Assembly: GCF_900103345.1 (NCBI RefSeq)
Contig: NZ_LT629702.1
Span: forward strand, 3,472,001 to 3,536,000
Reading direction: 5' to 3'
DNA: 64,000 nucleotides
Source: Pseudomonas azotoformans
Lineage (GTDB): Bacteria > Pseudomonadota > Gammaproteobacteria > Pseudomonadales > Pseudomonadaceae
Positions 38,732 to 49,600 of this stretch are shown here, one piece after another (position 1 is the stretch's first letter; every line of letters starts with the position of its first letter). The translations under genes were made by a program, and so were the position numbers. The notes beneath the pieces are model-generated. The model searched no databases and was not told where the DNA came from. It was given only the letters and a program-made list of their open reading frames with translations.

Positions 38732-38749
38732 TAATACCACTTGATATCA
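38732..38749 (+). promoter_or_regulatory. Upstream operator-like site of the nag operon
   Basis: TAATACCACTTGATATCA. It shares the block TAATACCACTT with the complement of the spacer site at 38805-38823, in inverted orientation. Centres are 73.5 bp apart, almost exactly seven helical turns, so a GntR dimer at each could loop. Confidence 0.5.
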
Positions 38750-38798
38750 GGACCCATTGAGGAGCCCTGAAATCACTATTTGCACCGTTTTGGCTGCA

Positions 38799-38827
38799 TT
38801 GACATGGTATTTAAGTGGTATTAATTT
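38799..38827 (+). promoter_or_regulatory. nagR-nagE operon promoter with operator in spacer
   Basis: TTGACA (38799-38804), 17-base spacer, TAATTT (38822-38827). The spacer is itself a pair of direct half-sites, TGGTATT and TGGTATTA (38805-38823), expected to bind the GntR regulator and block RNA polymerase. The operator in the spacer implies autoregulation of the operon. The nagR ATG is 53 bases downstream. Confidence 0.6.
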
Positions 38828-38879
38828 CCGGCCAATACCGGGCGACAACACTCCAATAACCGCATCGGAAACCTGACAG

Positions 38880-39638
38880 ATGAACCCCATCCTGGCCCTG
38901 CGCCCCGACGATAAACAATCCACGCCGCTGTACCTGCAATTGGCGCGCAAACTGGAAGCAGCGATCCATGCCGGCCAGTGGACCTCCGAACAGGCCCTGC
39001 CCTCGGAGCGCGTCCTCAGCGAGCAATTGAGCATCTCGCGAGTCACCGCTCGCAAGGCGCTGGAAGTGTTGTTTGCCCAAGGGCTGATCCGCCGTAATCA
39101 AGGCTCCGGCACCTATATATCGCCACGCTTGGAACAGCCGCTGTCGCGCCTGTCGGGGTTCAGCGAAATGCTGCGGCTCAAGGGTTTTGTACCCAGCTCC
39201 CAATGGCTGGAGCGTGAACTGACCCAGCCGACCCACGAAGAGATGATCCGCCTGGGCCTGTCGCCCGCCGATAAAGTGGCACGCCTCAAACGCTTGCGTA
39301 AGGCTGATGACACGGTGATGGCGATTGAAATGAGCACCCTGCCCGCCTCGGTACTGCCGCACCCGCAAGGCATTGGCAATTCGCTGTACGAATACCTCGA
39401 AAGCATCGGCAAACCCATCGTGCGTGCCCTGCAGCATGTGCAGGCGATCAACGCCTCTGAAGAGTTCGCCAAGCTGGTCGGCATTGCCCCCGGCACCGCC
39501 ATGCTGCTGATGACCCGGGTCGGCTACACCGCCGACAACACGCCGATTGAAATCACCGACACCTACTGCCGCAACGACTACTACGACTTCGTCGCAGAGC
39601 TGCGCCGCCATGACTATTCCGCTGAACTGCGAATCTAG
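38880..39638 (+). CDS. nagR: GntR-family (HutC/FarR type) regulator of GlcNAc utilisation
   Basis: A 252-residue transcription factor: N-terminal winged helix (YLQLARKLEAAIHAGQWTSEQALPSERVLSEQLSISRVTARKALEVLF, residues about 18-70) and a C-terminal UTRA effector domain (about 90-245) of the NagR/DasR kind, expected to sense GlcNAc-6-phosphate or glucosamine-6-phosphate. It is the first gene of an operon with nagA, the deaminase, EIIA-HPr-EI and nagE. The promoter has a likely operator in its spacer. The name rests on position and family rather than a tested effector. Confidence 0.85.
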   Translation: MNPILALRPDDKQSTPLYLQLARKLEAAIHAGQWTSEQALPSERVLSEQLSISRVTARKALEVLFAQGLIRRNQGSGTYISPRLEQPLSRLSGFSEMLRLKGFVPSSQWLERELTQPTHEEMIRLGLSPADKVARLKRLRKADDTVMAIEMSTLPASVLPHPQGIGNSLYEYLESIGKPIVRALQHVQAINASEEFAKLVGIAPGTAMLLMTRVGYTADNTPIEITDTYCRNDYYDFVAELRRHDYSAELRI

Positions 39639-39648
39639 AGAACTGCCC

Positions 39649-40735
<1,087 letters not shown>

Positions 40736-40755
<20 letters not shown>

Positions 40756-41758
40756 AGAGGCCCTGGCCTCCTGCGACGCCGTATCGGCGCAATTGCAACG
40801 CCTGGACCCGCTGCTGGAAGACGTCGCCGGTCGCCTGCGCCGCCAGCCGCCGCAAGTGGCGATGACCATCGCCCGGGGCAGCTCCGACCACGCCGCCAGC
40901 TACTTCGCCTACCTGGCCATGCAACACGTGGGCATTCCAGTGGCGTCGCTGCCGATGTCGGTGGTGACCCTGCTGCAAGCCCCGTTGAAAGTCAGCGGCC
41001 AAGTGGCGTTCGGTTTCTCGCAGTCGGGGCAAAGCCCGGACCTGGTCAACAGCTTGCGCCTGCTGCGCAAACGCGGCGCCCTGAGCATTTCGCTGGTCAA
41101 CGCCGAAGACTCGCCGCTGGAAGCCGCCTGTGAATTCCATGTGCCGCTGTGCGCCGGGACGGAGCAAAGCGTTGCCGCCACCAAAAGTTTTATCGCCACC
41201 CTGAGTGCCAGCGCGCTGCTGATTGGCCACTGGAACCAGGAAGCCGATTTGCTCCAAGCCTGCCGCGCCCTGCCGGACGAACTGCGTGCCGCCGCCAAGC
41301 AGGACTGGACGGTCGCCATCGACGCCCTGCGCGACTGCCAGCAACTGATGGTGATCGGTCGAGGCGCCGGTTTTGCCATCGCCCAGGAAGCCGCGCTCAA
41401 GCTCAAGGAAACCTCGGCGATCCAGGCCGAAGCCTTCAGCAGCGCCGAGGTGCGCCACGGCCCGATGGCCTTGATTGGCGATAACTACCCCCTGCTGGTG
41501 TTCGCCCCGCGTGGCGCCGAGCAGGCGGGCCTGTTGAGCCTGGCCGCCGATATGCGCCAACGCGGTGCCCGCGTGTTGCTGGCCGCGCCGGACGACATCG
41601 CCGAGCGCGACCTGACCCTGACCCGCGCCGAACACCCGAGTTTGGACCCGATCCTGGCCATCCAAAGCTTTTACGTGATGGCCGCTGGCCTGGCTGAAGC
41701 CCGGGGCATGGACCCGGACCAGCCGCGTCACCTGAGCAAAGTTACCCGCACTCACTGA
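40736..41758 (+). CDS. SIS-domain glucosamine-6-phosphate deaminase (NagB-II type)
   Basis: A 340-residue protein with two SIS domains (residues about 30-160 and 200-330), GFSQSGQSPDLVNSLRLLRKRGA in the first and GRGAGFAIAQEAALKLKETSAIQAEAFSSAEVRHGPMALI in the second. It resembles the isomerase half of GlmS without the glutaminase domain. Such proteins (NagB-II) deaminate glucosamine-6-phosphate to fructose-6-phosphate and substitute for the unrelated NagB. Start is TTG at 40736, preceded by AAGGAG at 6 bases; the next ATG is four codons later and too far from the ribosome site. Confidence 0.88.
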
Positions 41759-41787
41759 GTGGCGTTTTCCTGATGAGTACCGTGCCC

Positions 41788-44298
41788 ATGTCCAACAACA
41801 ATAATGACCTGACCCTCAGCGCCCCCCTCAGCGGACCGGTGTTGGCCCTGGGCAATGTTCCCGACGAAGTGTTCGCCAGCGGCGCCATGGGCGACGGCAT
41901 TGCCATCGACCCGTTGAACGATTGCCTGCATGCGCCATGTGACGGGGTGATCATCCACGTCGCCCGCACCGGGCATGCGCTGACGATCCGTGCCGATAAC
42001 GGTGCCGAAGTGTTGATGCATGTGGGCATCGATACAGTGGAACTGAACGGCGAAGGCTTTGCCTTGCTGGTCAAGGACGGCGCGCGCGTTAGCAAGGGCC
42101 AGGCATTGGTGCAATTTGATCTGGACCGCATTGCGCGCCAGTGCAAGAGCCTGGTCAGCCTGATCATCCTGACCAATGGCGAGCGCTTCGAGTTGCGCTC
42201 GGTGGCGGCTAGAACGGTCAAGGTCGGTGAGCCGTTGTTGCAGATTGTGGCGCGTTTGGCCGCGTCGGTTTCGGCGTCTTTGGATAACTCGGCGGGTGAA
42301 GCCAGCGCCCGCGTACGCATCACCCATCGTGGTGGTTTGCATGCCCGCCCGGCGGCGTTGGTGCGCAAGGCTGCGCAGGGTTTCAGCAGCCAGGCCTCGC
42401 TGCACTTTGGCAATAAAACCGCCTCGTGTGACAGCCTGATCGGTTTGCTGGGCCTGGGGATTGGCGAAGGCGATGAGGTGCGTGTGAGCTGTCGCGGCAA
42501 GGATGCCGAGGCGGCGATGCAGGCGGTGGTCGCGGCCTTGTCAGCCGTGATCAACGAAGAACACCACGCCCCAGTCGTCGCCGCGCCCCGTCGGGTCAAT
42601 ACCGAAGTCGGTGTGTTGCAAGGCGTATGTGCCGCACCGGGCCTGGTCTGCGGGCCGCTGTTTCGCCTGACCGGTATCGAACTGCCGGCAGACACCGGCA
42701 AGCATGCTGCCGACGAGCAACTGCAACGCCTGGACGCCGCCCTGGAGCAAGTGCGCAGCGAAATCCGCAGCACCCTGGAGCACGCGCGCCAACGCAAGAA
42801 CGTCGAGGAAGAAGACATATTCGCCGCCCACCTCGCCCTGCTGGAAGACCCGACCCTGCTGGACGCCGCCACCGGCGCCATCGAGCACGGCAGCGCCGCC
42901 ACCCATGCCTGGCGCGATGCGATCCAGGCGCAATGTGCCGTGTTGCTGGCGTTGGGCAAACCACTGTTTGCCGAACGCGCCAACGACCTGCGCGACCTGC
43001 AACAACGGGTACTGCGCGTACTGCTGGGCGAAGCCTGGCACTTCGAATTGCCCGCCGGTGCGATTGTCAGCGCCCACGAACTGACCCCGTCCGACCTGCT
43101 GCAACTGAGCGCGCAAAATGCCGCCGGCATCTGCATGGCCGAAGGCGGCGCCACTTCCCATGTGGCTATTTTGGCCCGTGGTAAAGGCTTGCCCTGTGTG
43201 GTCGCGCTGGGCGCCGAAGTACTCGACGTGCCCCAAGGCCAACGGGTGGTCCTCGACGCCGCCAACGGCCGCCTGGAACTGGCCCCCAGCGACGCGCGCC
43301 ACGCCGAAGTCCACCAGATTCGCGACGCGCAAAACCTGCGGCGCCAGCAACAACAAGCGCAGGCCCAACAACCGGCGCGTACCACCGATGGCGTGGGCAT
43401 CGAAGTCGCGGCGAATGTCGCCTCGAGTGCCGAAGCCCAGGTGGCGTTTGAAAACGGCGCTGATGGCGTCGGCCTGCTGCGCACCGAGTTTCTCTTCGTC
43501 GACCGCCGCACCGCGCCGGACGAACAGGAACAACGCCAGGCCTACCAGGCCGTGCTGGATGCCATGGGCGACAAGTCGGTGATCATCCGCACCATCGACG
43601 TAGGTGGCGACAAGCAGCTCGACTACCTGCCACTGCCGGTCGAGGCCAACCCGGTGCTGGGCCTGCGCGGTATCCGCATGGCCCAGGTACGCCCGGAACT
43701 GCTCGACCAGCAACTGCGGGCGCTGCTGCAAGTCAGCCCGCTGGAACGCTGCCGCATCCTGCTGCCGATGGTCAGCGAAGTGGATGAACTGCTGCAGATC
43801 CGCCAACGCCTGGACGAGTTGTGCGCCGAGCTGGAACTGACCCAGCGCCCCGAACTGGGCGTGATGATCGAAGTGCCCGCCGCGGCATTGATGGCCGAGC
43901 AACTGGCCAGGCACGCGGACTTTTTATCCATCGGCACTAATGACCTGTCCCAGTACACCCTGGCCATGGACCGCGACCACGCCGGCCTCGCCGCCCGCGT
44001 CGATGCGCTGCACCCGGCGCTGCTGCGGCTGATCGCCCAGACCTGCGCAGGCGCTGCGAAACACGGGCGCTGGGTCGGCGTGTGCGGTGCCCTCGCTTCC
44101 GACCCGCTGGCCACGCCGGTACTGGTCGGCCTGGGGGTCAGCGAGCTGTCGGTGAGCCCGCCACAGATCGGGGAAATCAAGGACCGCGTCCGCCACCTGG
44201 ACGCGGCGCAATGCCGGCAACTGAGCCAGGGCCTGCTCGACCTGAGCAGCGCCAAGGCCGTTCGCCAAGCCTGTCAACACCACTGGCCGCTGAGCTGA
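41788..44298 (+). CDS. nagF: GlcNAc PTS EIIA-HPr-EI triple-fusion phosphotransferase
   Basis: Complete soluble phosphorelay in one chain: PEP to EI to HPr to EIIA. The EIIA(Glc-type) domain (about residues 1-155) has phospho-His78 in LMHVGIDTVELNG and His63. The HPr domain (about 175-260) has His185 in GLHARPAA. EI (from 270) has His458 in GGATSHVAILARGKGLP, the PEP-binding barrel and catalytic Cys766 in GVCGALASD. In-frame ATG at 41773 adds five residues; neither start has a strong ribosome site. It follows the deaminase by 29 bases and feeds NagE. Confidence 0.93.
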   Translation: MSNNNNDLTLSAPLSGPVLALGNVPDEVFASGAMGDGIAIDPLNDCLHAPCDGVIIHVARTGHALTIRADNGAEVLMHVGIDTVELNGEGFALLVKDGARVSKGQALVQFDLDRIARQCKSLVSLIILTNGERFELRSVAARTVKVGEPLLQIVARLAASVSASLDNSAGEASARVRITHRGGLHARPAALVRKAAQGFSSQASLHFGNKTASCDSLIGLLGLGIGEGDEVRVSCRGKDAEAAMQAVVAALSAVINEEHHAPVVAAPRRVNTEVGVLQGVCAAPGLVCGPLFRLTGIELPADTGKHAADEQLQRLDAALEQVRSEIRSTLEHARQRKNVEEEDIFAAHLALLEDPTLLDAATGAIEHGSAATHAWRDAIQAQCAVLLALGKPLFAERANDLRDLQQRVLRVLLGEAWHFELPAGAIVSAHELTPSDLLQLSAQNAAGICMAEGGATSHVAILARGKGLPCVVALGAEVLDVPQGQRVVLDAANGRLELAPSDARHAEVHQIRDAQNLRRQQQQAQAQQPARTTDGVGIEVAANVASSAEAQVAFENGADGVGLLRTEFLFVDRRTAPDEQEQRQAYQAVLDAMGDKSVIIRTIDVGGDKQLDYLPLPVEANPVLGLRGIRMAQVRPELLDQQLRALLQVSPLERCRILLPMVSEVDELLQIRQRLDELCAELELTQRPELGVMIEVPAAALMAEQLARHADFLSIGTNDLSQYTLAMDRDHAGLAARVDALHPALLRLIAQTCAGAAKHGRWVGVCGALASDPLATPVLVGLGVSELSVSPPQIGEIKDRVRHLDAAQCRQLSQGLLDLSSAKAVRQACQHHWPLS

Positions 44299-44323
44299 TA
44301 ACAACAACAAAAGGAGACTCGCC

Positions 44324-46021
44324 ATGTACCAACATTTTATCGAAGGCCTGCAACGCCTGGGCCGTGCACTGATGCTGCCGATTGCGATCCTGCCGATCGC
44401 CGGCCTGCTGCTGCGCCTGGGTGATACGGATCTTTTGAACATCGCGGTGATGCACGACGCCGGGCAGGCGATCTTCGCCAACCTGGCGCTGATCTTCGCC
44501 ATCGGCATCGCCGTGGGTTTTGCCCGCGACAACAACGGCACGGCCGGCCTGGCCGGGGCGATTGGTTACCTGGTGATGGTTTCCACGCTCAAGGTGATGG
44601 ACTCGACCATCAACATGGGCATGCTCGCCGGTATTGCCAGCGGCCTGATGGCAGGCGGGCTGTATAACCGCTTCAAGGACATCAAGCTGCCGGAGTACCT
44701 GGCGTTCTTTGGTGGGCGACGGTTCGTGCCGATTGTCACCGGGTTTTCGGCGGTGGCACTGGGCGTGATCTTTGGCCTGATCTGGCCGCCGATCCAGCAC
44801 GGCATCAACAGCTTCGGCGTGTTGCTGATGGAGAGCGGCAGCCTCGGCGCCTTCGTGTTTGGCGTGTTCAACCGCCTGCTGATCGTCACCGGCCTGCACC
44901 ATATCCTCAACAACATGGCGTGGTTTGTGTTCGGCACCTTTACCGACCCGGTGACCGGTGCCGTGGTGACCGGAGACCTGACCCGCTACTTCGCCGGCGA
45001 CCCCAAAGGCGGCCAGTTCATGACCGGCATGTTCCCGGTGATGCTGTTTGGCCTGCCGGCTGCGTGCCTGGCGATGTACCGCAACGCCTTGCCGGAACGC
45101 CGCAAAGTGATGGGCGGGATTTTCCTGTCGATGGCGCTGACCTCGTTCCTGACCGGGGTGACCGAGCCGATTGAATTTGCGTTCATGTTCCTCGCGCCGT
45201 TTTTGTACCTGATCCATGCGGTGCTGACCGGCCTGTCGATGGCGGTCACCAACCTGCTGAACATCCACCTTGGGTTCACCTTCTCCGGCGGCTTTATCGA
45301 CATGGTGCTGGGTTGGGGCAAGTCCACCAATGGCTGGCTGGTGTTCCCGGTTGGCTTGGCTTATGCGCTGATCTATTACAGCGTGTTCAACTACTGCATT
45401 CGTCGGTTCAACCTGAAGACGCCAGGGCGGGAAGATATCCAGGTGGTGCAGGCTGAGGTGATGACCGATAACCAACGCGCATTGGCCTACATCCAGGCCT
45501 TGGGCGGTGCGCAGAATTTGCTGAGCGTCGGCGCCTGCACCACGCGCCTGCGGTTGGACATGGTGGATCGCAACAAGGCCGTAGATGCAGAGTTGAAAGC
45601 GCTGGGCGCCATGGCCGTGGTCCGGCCAGGGAACGGCGGCAGCTTGCAGGTCGTGGTCGGGCCGATGGCGGATAGCATCGCCGATGAGATTCGGCTGGCC
45701 ATGCCTTCGTTTGTTGCCAGTGCGCCGGTGAAGGTTTCCCCTGTGGATAAGCCGGTGGCGGTGAATGTGCAGGAAGCCGAGAAGTGGCTGAATGCTTTAG
45801 GCGGCCGCGCGAATGTGCGGCAGCTGGAAGCGGTGGCGATGACCCGCTTGCGGGTGGAACTGGGGGATGATTCGGTGCTATCTGAAGCGGACCTGACGGC
45901 GCTGGGTTGCCAGGGTGTGAGCCAACTGGATAGCGGCGTTTGGCACCTGTTGATTGGTGGCAAGGCCAGCGGATTGGGAGAGGCGCTGGAGCGCCTGGTT
46001 ACCCGCCCAATCAACGCCTGA
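44324..46021 (+). CDS. nagE: N-acetylglucosamine PTS permease EIICB with extra Cys-less EIIB domain
   Basis: Imports and phosphorylates GlcNAc to GlcNAc-6-phosphate. EIIC is residues 1 to about 365, with about 8-10 membrane spans and the substrate motif GVTEPIEFAFMF near 278-290. EIIB1 (about 383-460) has the phospho-Cys405 in GACTTRLRL. The remainder (480-565) is a second EIIB-like domain, ALGGRANVRQLEAVAMTRLRV..., where Ala505 stands in for the cysteine. AAAGGAGA precedes the ATG by 8 bases. It is last in the nag operon; a 117-bp repeat begins 2 bases after its stop. No EIIA in this protein: EIIA is in the preceding fusion. Confidence 0.93.
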   Translation: MYQHFIEGLQRLGRALMLPIAILPIAGLLLRLGDTDLLNIAVMHDAGQAIFANLALIFAIGIAVGFARDNNGTAGLAGAIGYLVMVSTLKVMDSTINMGMLAGIASGLMAGGLYNRFKDIKLPEYLAFFGGRRFVPIVTGFSAVALGVIFGLIWPPIQHGINSFGVLLMESGSLGAFVFGVFNRLLIVTGLHHILNNMAWFVFGTFTDPVTGAVVTGDLTRYFAGDPKGGQFMTGMFPVMLFGLPAACLAMYRNALPERRKVMGGIFLSMALTSFLTGVTEPIEFAFMFLAPFLYLIHAVLTGLSMAVTNLLNIHLGFTFSGGFIDMVLGWGKSTNGWLVFPVGLAYALIYYSVFNYCIRRFNLKTPGREDIQVVQAEVMTDNQRALAYIQALGGAQNLLSVGACTTRLRLDMVDRNKAVDAELKALGAMAVVRPGNGGSLQVVVGPMADSIADEIRLAMPSFVASAPVKVSPVDKPVAVNVQEAEKWLNALGGRANVRQLEAVAMTRLRVELGDDSVLSEADLTALGCQGVSQLDSGVWHLLIGGKASGLGEALERLVTRPINA

Positions 46022-46023
46022 CC

Positions 46024-46140
46024 GATCGTTCCCACGCTCTGCGTGGGAATGCCGCCCCGGACGCTCCGCGTCCACAACCCTGCACATGGGTGACGCAGAG
46101 CGTCACAGGATGCGTTCCCACGCGGAGCGTGGGAACGATC
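46024..46140 (+). repeat. 117-bp imperfect-palindromic intergenic repeat (MITE-like)
   Basis: Outer arms GATCGTTCCCACGCTCTGCG and its complement at the far end (GCGTTCCCACGCGGAGCGTG then GGAACGATC) enclose two inner hairpins, GGACGCTCCGCGTCC and GTGACGCAGAGCGTCAC. The folded RNA would be cross-shaped. It carries no open frame and directly follows nagE, so it probably acts as its transcript end. Similar GATCGTTCCCACGCTCTGCG-type repeats are abundant between genes in Pseudomonas. Confidence 0.75.
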
Positions 46141-46215
46141 AAGATTAGTGAGAGGAGTTCCGAGGGACAACCTGAAAGGCTTGTGGAAAAGATCTGAGGT
46201 GCCTGTGCCGACGTC

Positions 46216-46299
46216 TTCGCGAGCAAGCCCGCTCCCACATTCGATCGCGTTTACCCTGGAGGAATGCAGTCGAATGTGGGAGCGGGCTTGCTCGCGAAT
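46216..46299 (+). repeat. REP pair in tail-to-tail order (GTGGGAGCGGG type)
   Basis: TTCGCGAGCAAGCCCGCTCC left, then after about 35 bases GTGGGAGCGGGCTTGCTCGC and GAAT. It lies between the nagE repeat and the terminator of yqfO. Confidence 0.88.
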
Positions 46300-46319
46300 G
46301 GGCCCTCACAGCCAACAAA

Positions 46320-46351
46320 AAACCCACTGACCAAACTGGCCCAGCGGGTTT
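46320..46351 (-). terminator. Terminator of the purL-yqfO transcript
   Basis: Stem AAACCCACTG / CAGCGGGTTT with one A-C mismatch and a 12-base loop. Read on the minus strand it ends in a TTTTTTG run, downstream of the YqfO-like gene. Confidence 0.8.
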
Positions 46352-46372
46352 CTTGTTTTTGCAGCCAGCGAA

Positions 46373-46684
46373 TCAAAAGTCCGCCAACTGCCACACCTCA
46401 TACGCCGGTGTCTCGTAGGGGTGACTGAGTTTCAACGCAGCCACTACAGCCACAATCAACTCATCCGCCACCACCAGCTCAACCTTCCACTCCTCAACCA
46501 CTTCAACCTGGCCCACCTGCCCAATAAACGGCTGGCTGCCGTCCAACGCGCGGAATTGGCCCTGGCCCAGCACCTGCCAGGCGCAGTTGTCGTAGTTGCC
46601 GATGCGCCCGCCGCCAGCGGCAAAGACGGCGGCTTTCACCGTCTCCACATGGCTGTCGGGCACGAAGAAGCTGAGCTTGTACAC
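46373..46684 (-). CDS. YqfO/NIF3-associated (CutA-like fold) small protein
   Basis: A 103-residue protein (MYKLSFFVPDSHVETVKAAVFAAGGGRIGNYDNCAWQVLGQGQFRALDGSQPFIG), identical in type to the dimerisation/CutA-like insert of NIF3-family YqfO proteins, here a stand-alone gene. The His/Glu-rich end (LKLSHPYETPAYEVWQL) matches the family. Role unknown; metal binding has been suggested for related proteins. It starts 4 bases after the purL stop, so it is likely in the purL transcript. Confidence 0.85.
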   Translation of the reverse strand: MYKLSFFVPDSHVETVKAAVFAAGGGRIGNYDNCAWQVLGQGQFRALDGSQPFIGQVGQVEVVEEWKVELVVADELIVAVVAALKLSHPYETPAYEVWQLADF

Positions 46685-46688
46685 GGCC

Positions 46689-49600
46689 TTAGTTCACCCA
46701 CACGCGGGCGTTACGGAACATGCGCATCCAGGCACCGTCTTCGTTCCACTCTTCCGGGCGCCACGAGTTCTGCACGGCGCGGAATACACGCTCCGGGTGC
46801 GGCATCATGATGGTCACACGACCGTCGCGGCTGGTGAGGCCGGTGATCCCGCGCGGCGAGCCGTTCGGGTTGGCCGGGTAGGTCTCGGTGACCTTGCCGT
46901 GGTTGTCGACGAAACGCATGGCCACGCAACCGGACAGGTCGGCTTCCAGCAAGGCTTCTTCGCTGGAGAATTCAGCGTGGCCTTCACCGTGGGCGATGGC
47001 GATTGGCATGCGCGAACCGGCCATGCCTTGCAGGAAGATCGAGTTGGACTCCTGCACCTGCACCATCGCAACGCGGGCTTCGAACTGTTCGGAACGGTTA
47101 CGCACGAAGTGCGGCCAGAACTCGCTGCCCGGGATCAGCTCGCTGAGGTTGGACATCATCTGGCAACCGTTGCACACACCCAGGGTGAAGCTGTCGTTGC
47201 GCTCGAAGAAGCCCTGGAACGCATCACGCGCACGGCTGTTGAACAGGGCCGATTTGGCCCAGCCTTCACCGGCACCCAGCACGTCGCCGTAGGAGAAACC
47301 GCCGCAGGCCACCAGGCCTTTGAACTCGTTGAGGTCAACGCGACCAGCGAGGATGTCGCTCATGTGCACGTCGATCGCATTGAAGCCGGCACGGTCGAAC
47401 GCGGCCGCCATTTCCACCTGGCCGTTGACGCCCTGCTCACGCAGCACGGCAACCTGTGGGCGAATGCCTTTCTTGATGTAAGGCGCGGCTATGTCCTGGT
47501 TGACGTCGAAGCTGAGCTTGATGCTCAGGCCCGGGTTGTCTTCTTCCAGGATCACGTCGAATTCCTGCTCGGCGCAGTCGGCGTTGTCACGCAGGCGCTG
47601 GATCTGGTAGCTGGTCTCGGCCCACTGGCGTTGCAGCAAGCGGCGCTGGCCGGCAAACACGGTGTCGCCATTGAACGAGATGTTGATCTCGCCGTTGTTG
47701 ATCGGCTGGCCGATCACGGCCACGCAGTCGTCCAGGCCGGCGGCGCTGAACTGTGCAAGTACGTCCGGGGTAGCGTCCTGGCGCACCTGGATCACTGCGC
47801 CCAGCTCTTCGTTGAACAGGATGCCGTTGATCTCGCACGCTGCCTCGGCAACGCTGTCGAGCACGATGTTCAGGCCGCAGTGACCGGCGAAGGCCATTTC
47901 GACGACGCTGGTCAGCAGACCACCATCGGAACGGTCGTGGTAAGCCAGCAGGTGGCCGTCGGCATTGAGGCCCTGGATCACGGCGAAGAAGGCTTTGAGG
48001 TCTTCGGCGTCATCGACGTCCGGTGCCTGCTTGCCGAGCTTGCCATGGGTCTGTGCCAGGATCGAGGCGCCCATGCGGTTCTGGCCACGGCCCAGGTCGA
48101 TCAGGATCAGGTCGGTGGTGCCCTTGTCCATGCGCAGTTGCGGGGTCAGGGTCTGGCGGATGTCGGTGACCGGTGCAAAACCGGTGACGATCAGCGAGAG
48201 CGGCGAGGTGACTGTCTTGTCGACGCCGTCTTCGTTCCAACGGGTGGCCATGGACATGGAGTCCTTGCCCACCGGAATGGTGATACCCAGCTCAGGGCAC
48301 AACTCCATGCCGACCGCCTTGACGGTGTCGTACAGGCGCGCATCTTCACCCGGGTGACCGGCAGCGGACATCCAGTTGGCCGACAACTTGATGTCGGACA
48401 GCTTGCCGATGCGCGACGCGGCGATGTTGGTGAGGGTTTCACCAATGGCCATGCGGCCCGACGCAGGAGCGTCGAGCAGGGCCAGCGGGGTACGCTCGCC
48501 CATGGCCATGGCTTCACCGGTGTAGACGTCGAAGCTGGTGGCGGTGACGGCAACGTCGGCCACCGGAACCTGCCACGGGCCGACCATTTGGTCACGGGCA
48601 ACCAGGCCAGTGATGGTGCGGTCGCCGATGGTGATCAGGAAGCTTTTGCTCGCCACGGCCGGGTGGTGCAACACGCGTTCGATGCTGTCGGCCAGTTCCA
48701 GCGTGCTTGGGTCGAAATCATCGCCCAACTCGGCTTCACGCACAGCTGAACGGTGCATGCGCGGGGCTTTGCCCAGCAGCACTTCGAGCGGCATGTCCAC
48801 CGGGCTGTTGCCGAAGTGGCTGTCGGTGACCGTCAGTTGCGGCTCGGCAGTGGCTTCGCCGACCACGGCGAACGGGCAGCGCTCACGCTCGCAGATGGCT
48901 TGGAAGCGCGCGAAGTCTTCTGCGCCAACGGCCAGCACGTAGCGTTCCTGGGATTCGTTGCTCCAGATTTCGTGCGGGGCCATGCCCGGCTCGTCGTTTG
49001 GAATATTGCGCAATTCGAAGCGGCCACCGCGGTCGCCATCGTTGACCAGTTCCGGGAAGGCGTTGGACAAACCGCCCGCGCCAACGTCATGGATGAAGCT
49101 GATCGGGTTCTTGTCACCCAACTGCCAGCAACGGTCGATGACTTCCTGGCAGCGGCGTTCCATCTCTGGGTTTTCGCGCTGTACGGAAGCGAAGTCCAGG
49201 TCTGCCGAGCTGGTGCCGGTGGCCATGGAAGAAGCGGCGCCGCCGCCGAGGCCGATCAACATCGCCGGGCCGCCGAGCACGATCAGCTTGGAGCCGACCA
49301 GGATCTCGCCTTTCTTGACGTGTTCTTCACGGATGTTGCCCATGCCGCCGGCCAACATGATTGGCTTGTGGTAGCCGCGCACTTCATCGCCACGCGGGGT
49401 GGTGATGGACTGTTCGAAAGTACGGAAGTAACCGGTCAGCGCCGGACGCCCGAATTCGTTGTTGAACGCGGCGCCGCCCAGCGGGCCTTCGATCATGATG
49501 TCGAGCGCGGTAACGATGCGCTCAGGCTTGCCGTACGGCACTTCCCATGGCTGTTCAAAGCCTGGGATCTGCAGGTTGGACACGGTGAAACCGGTGAGGC

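Noticed and set aside
46596..48749. 717-codon open frame antisense to purL, plus further long ones
   Set aside because: Same codon-bias effect; no family-like segments and no ribosome site.
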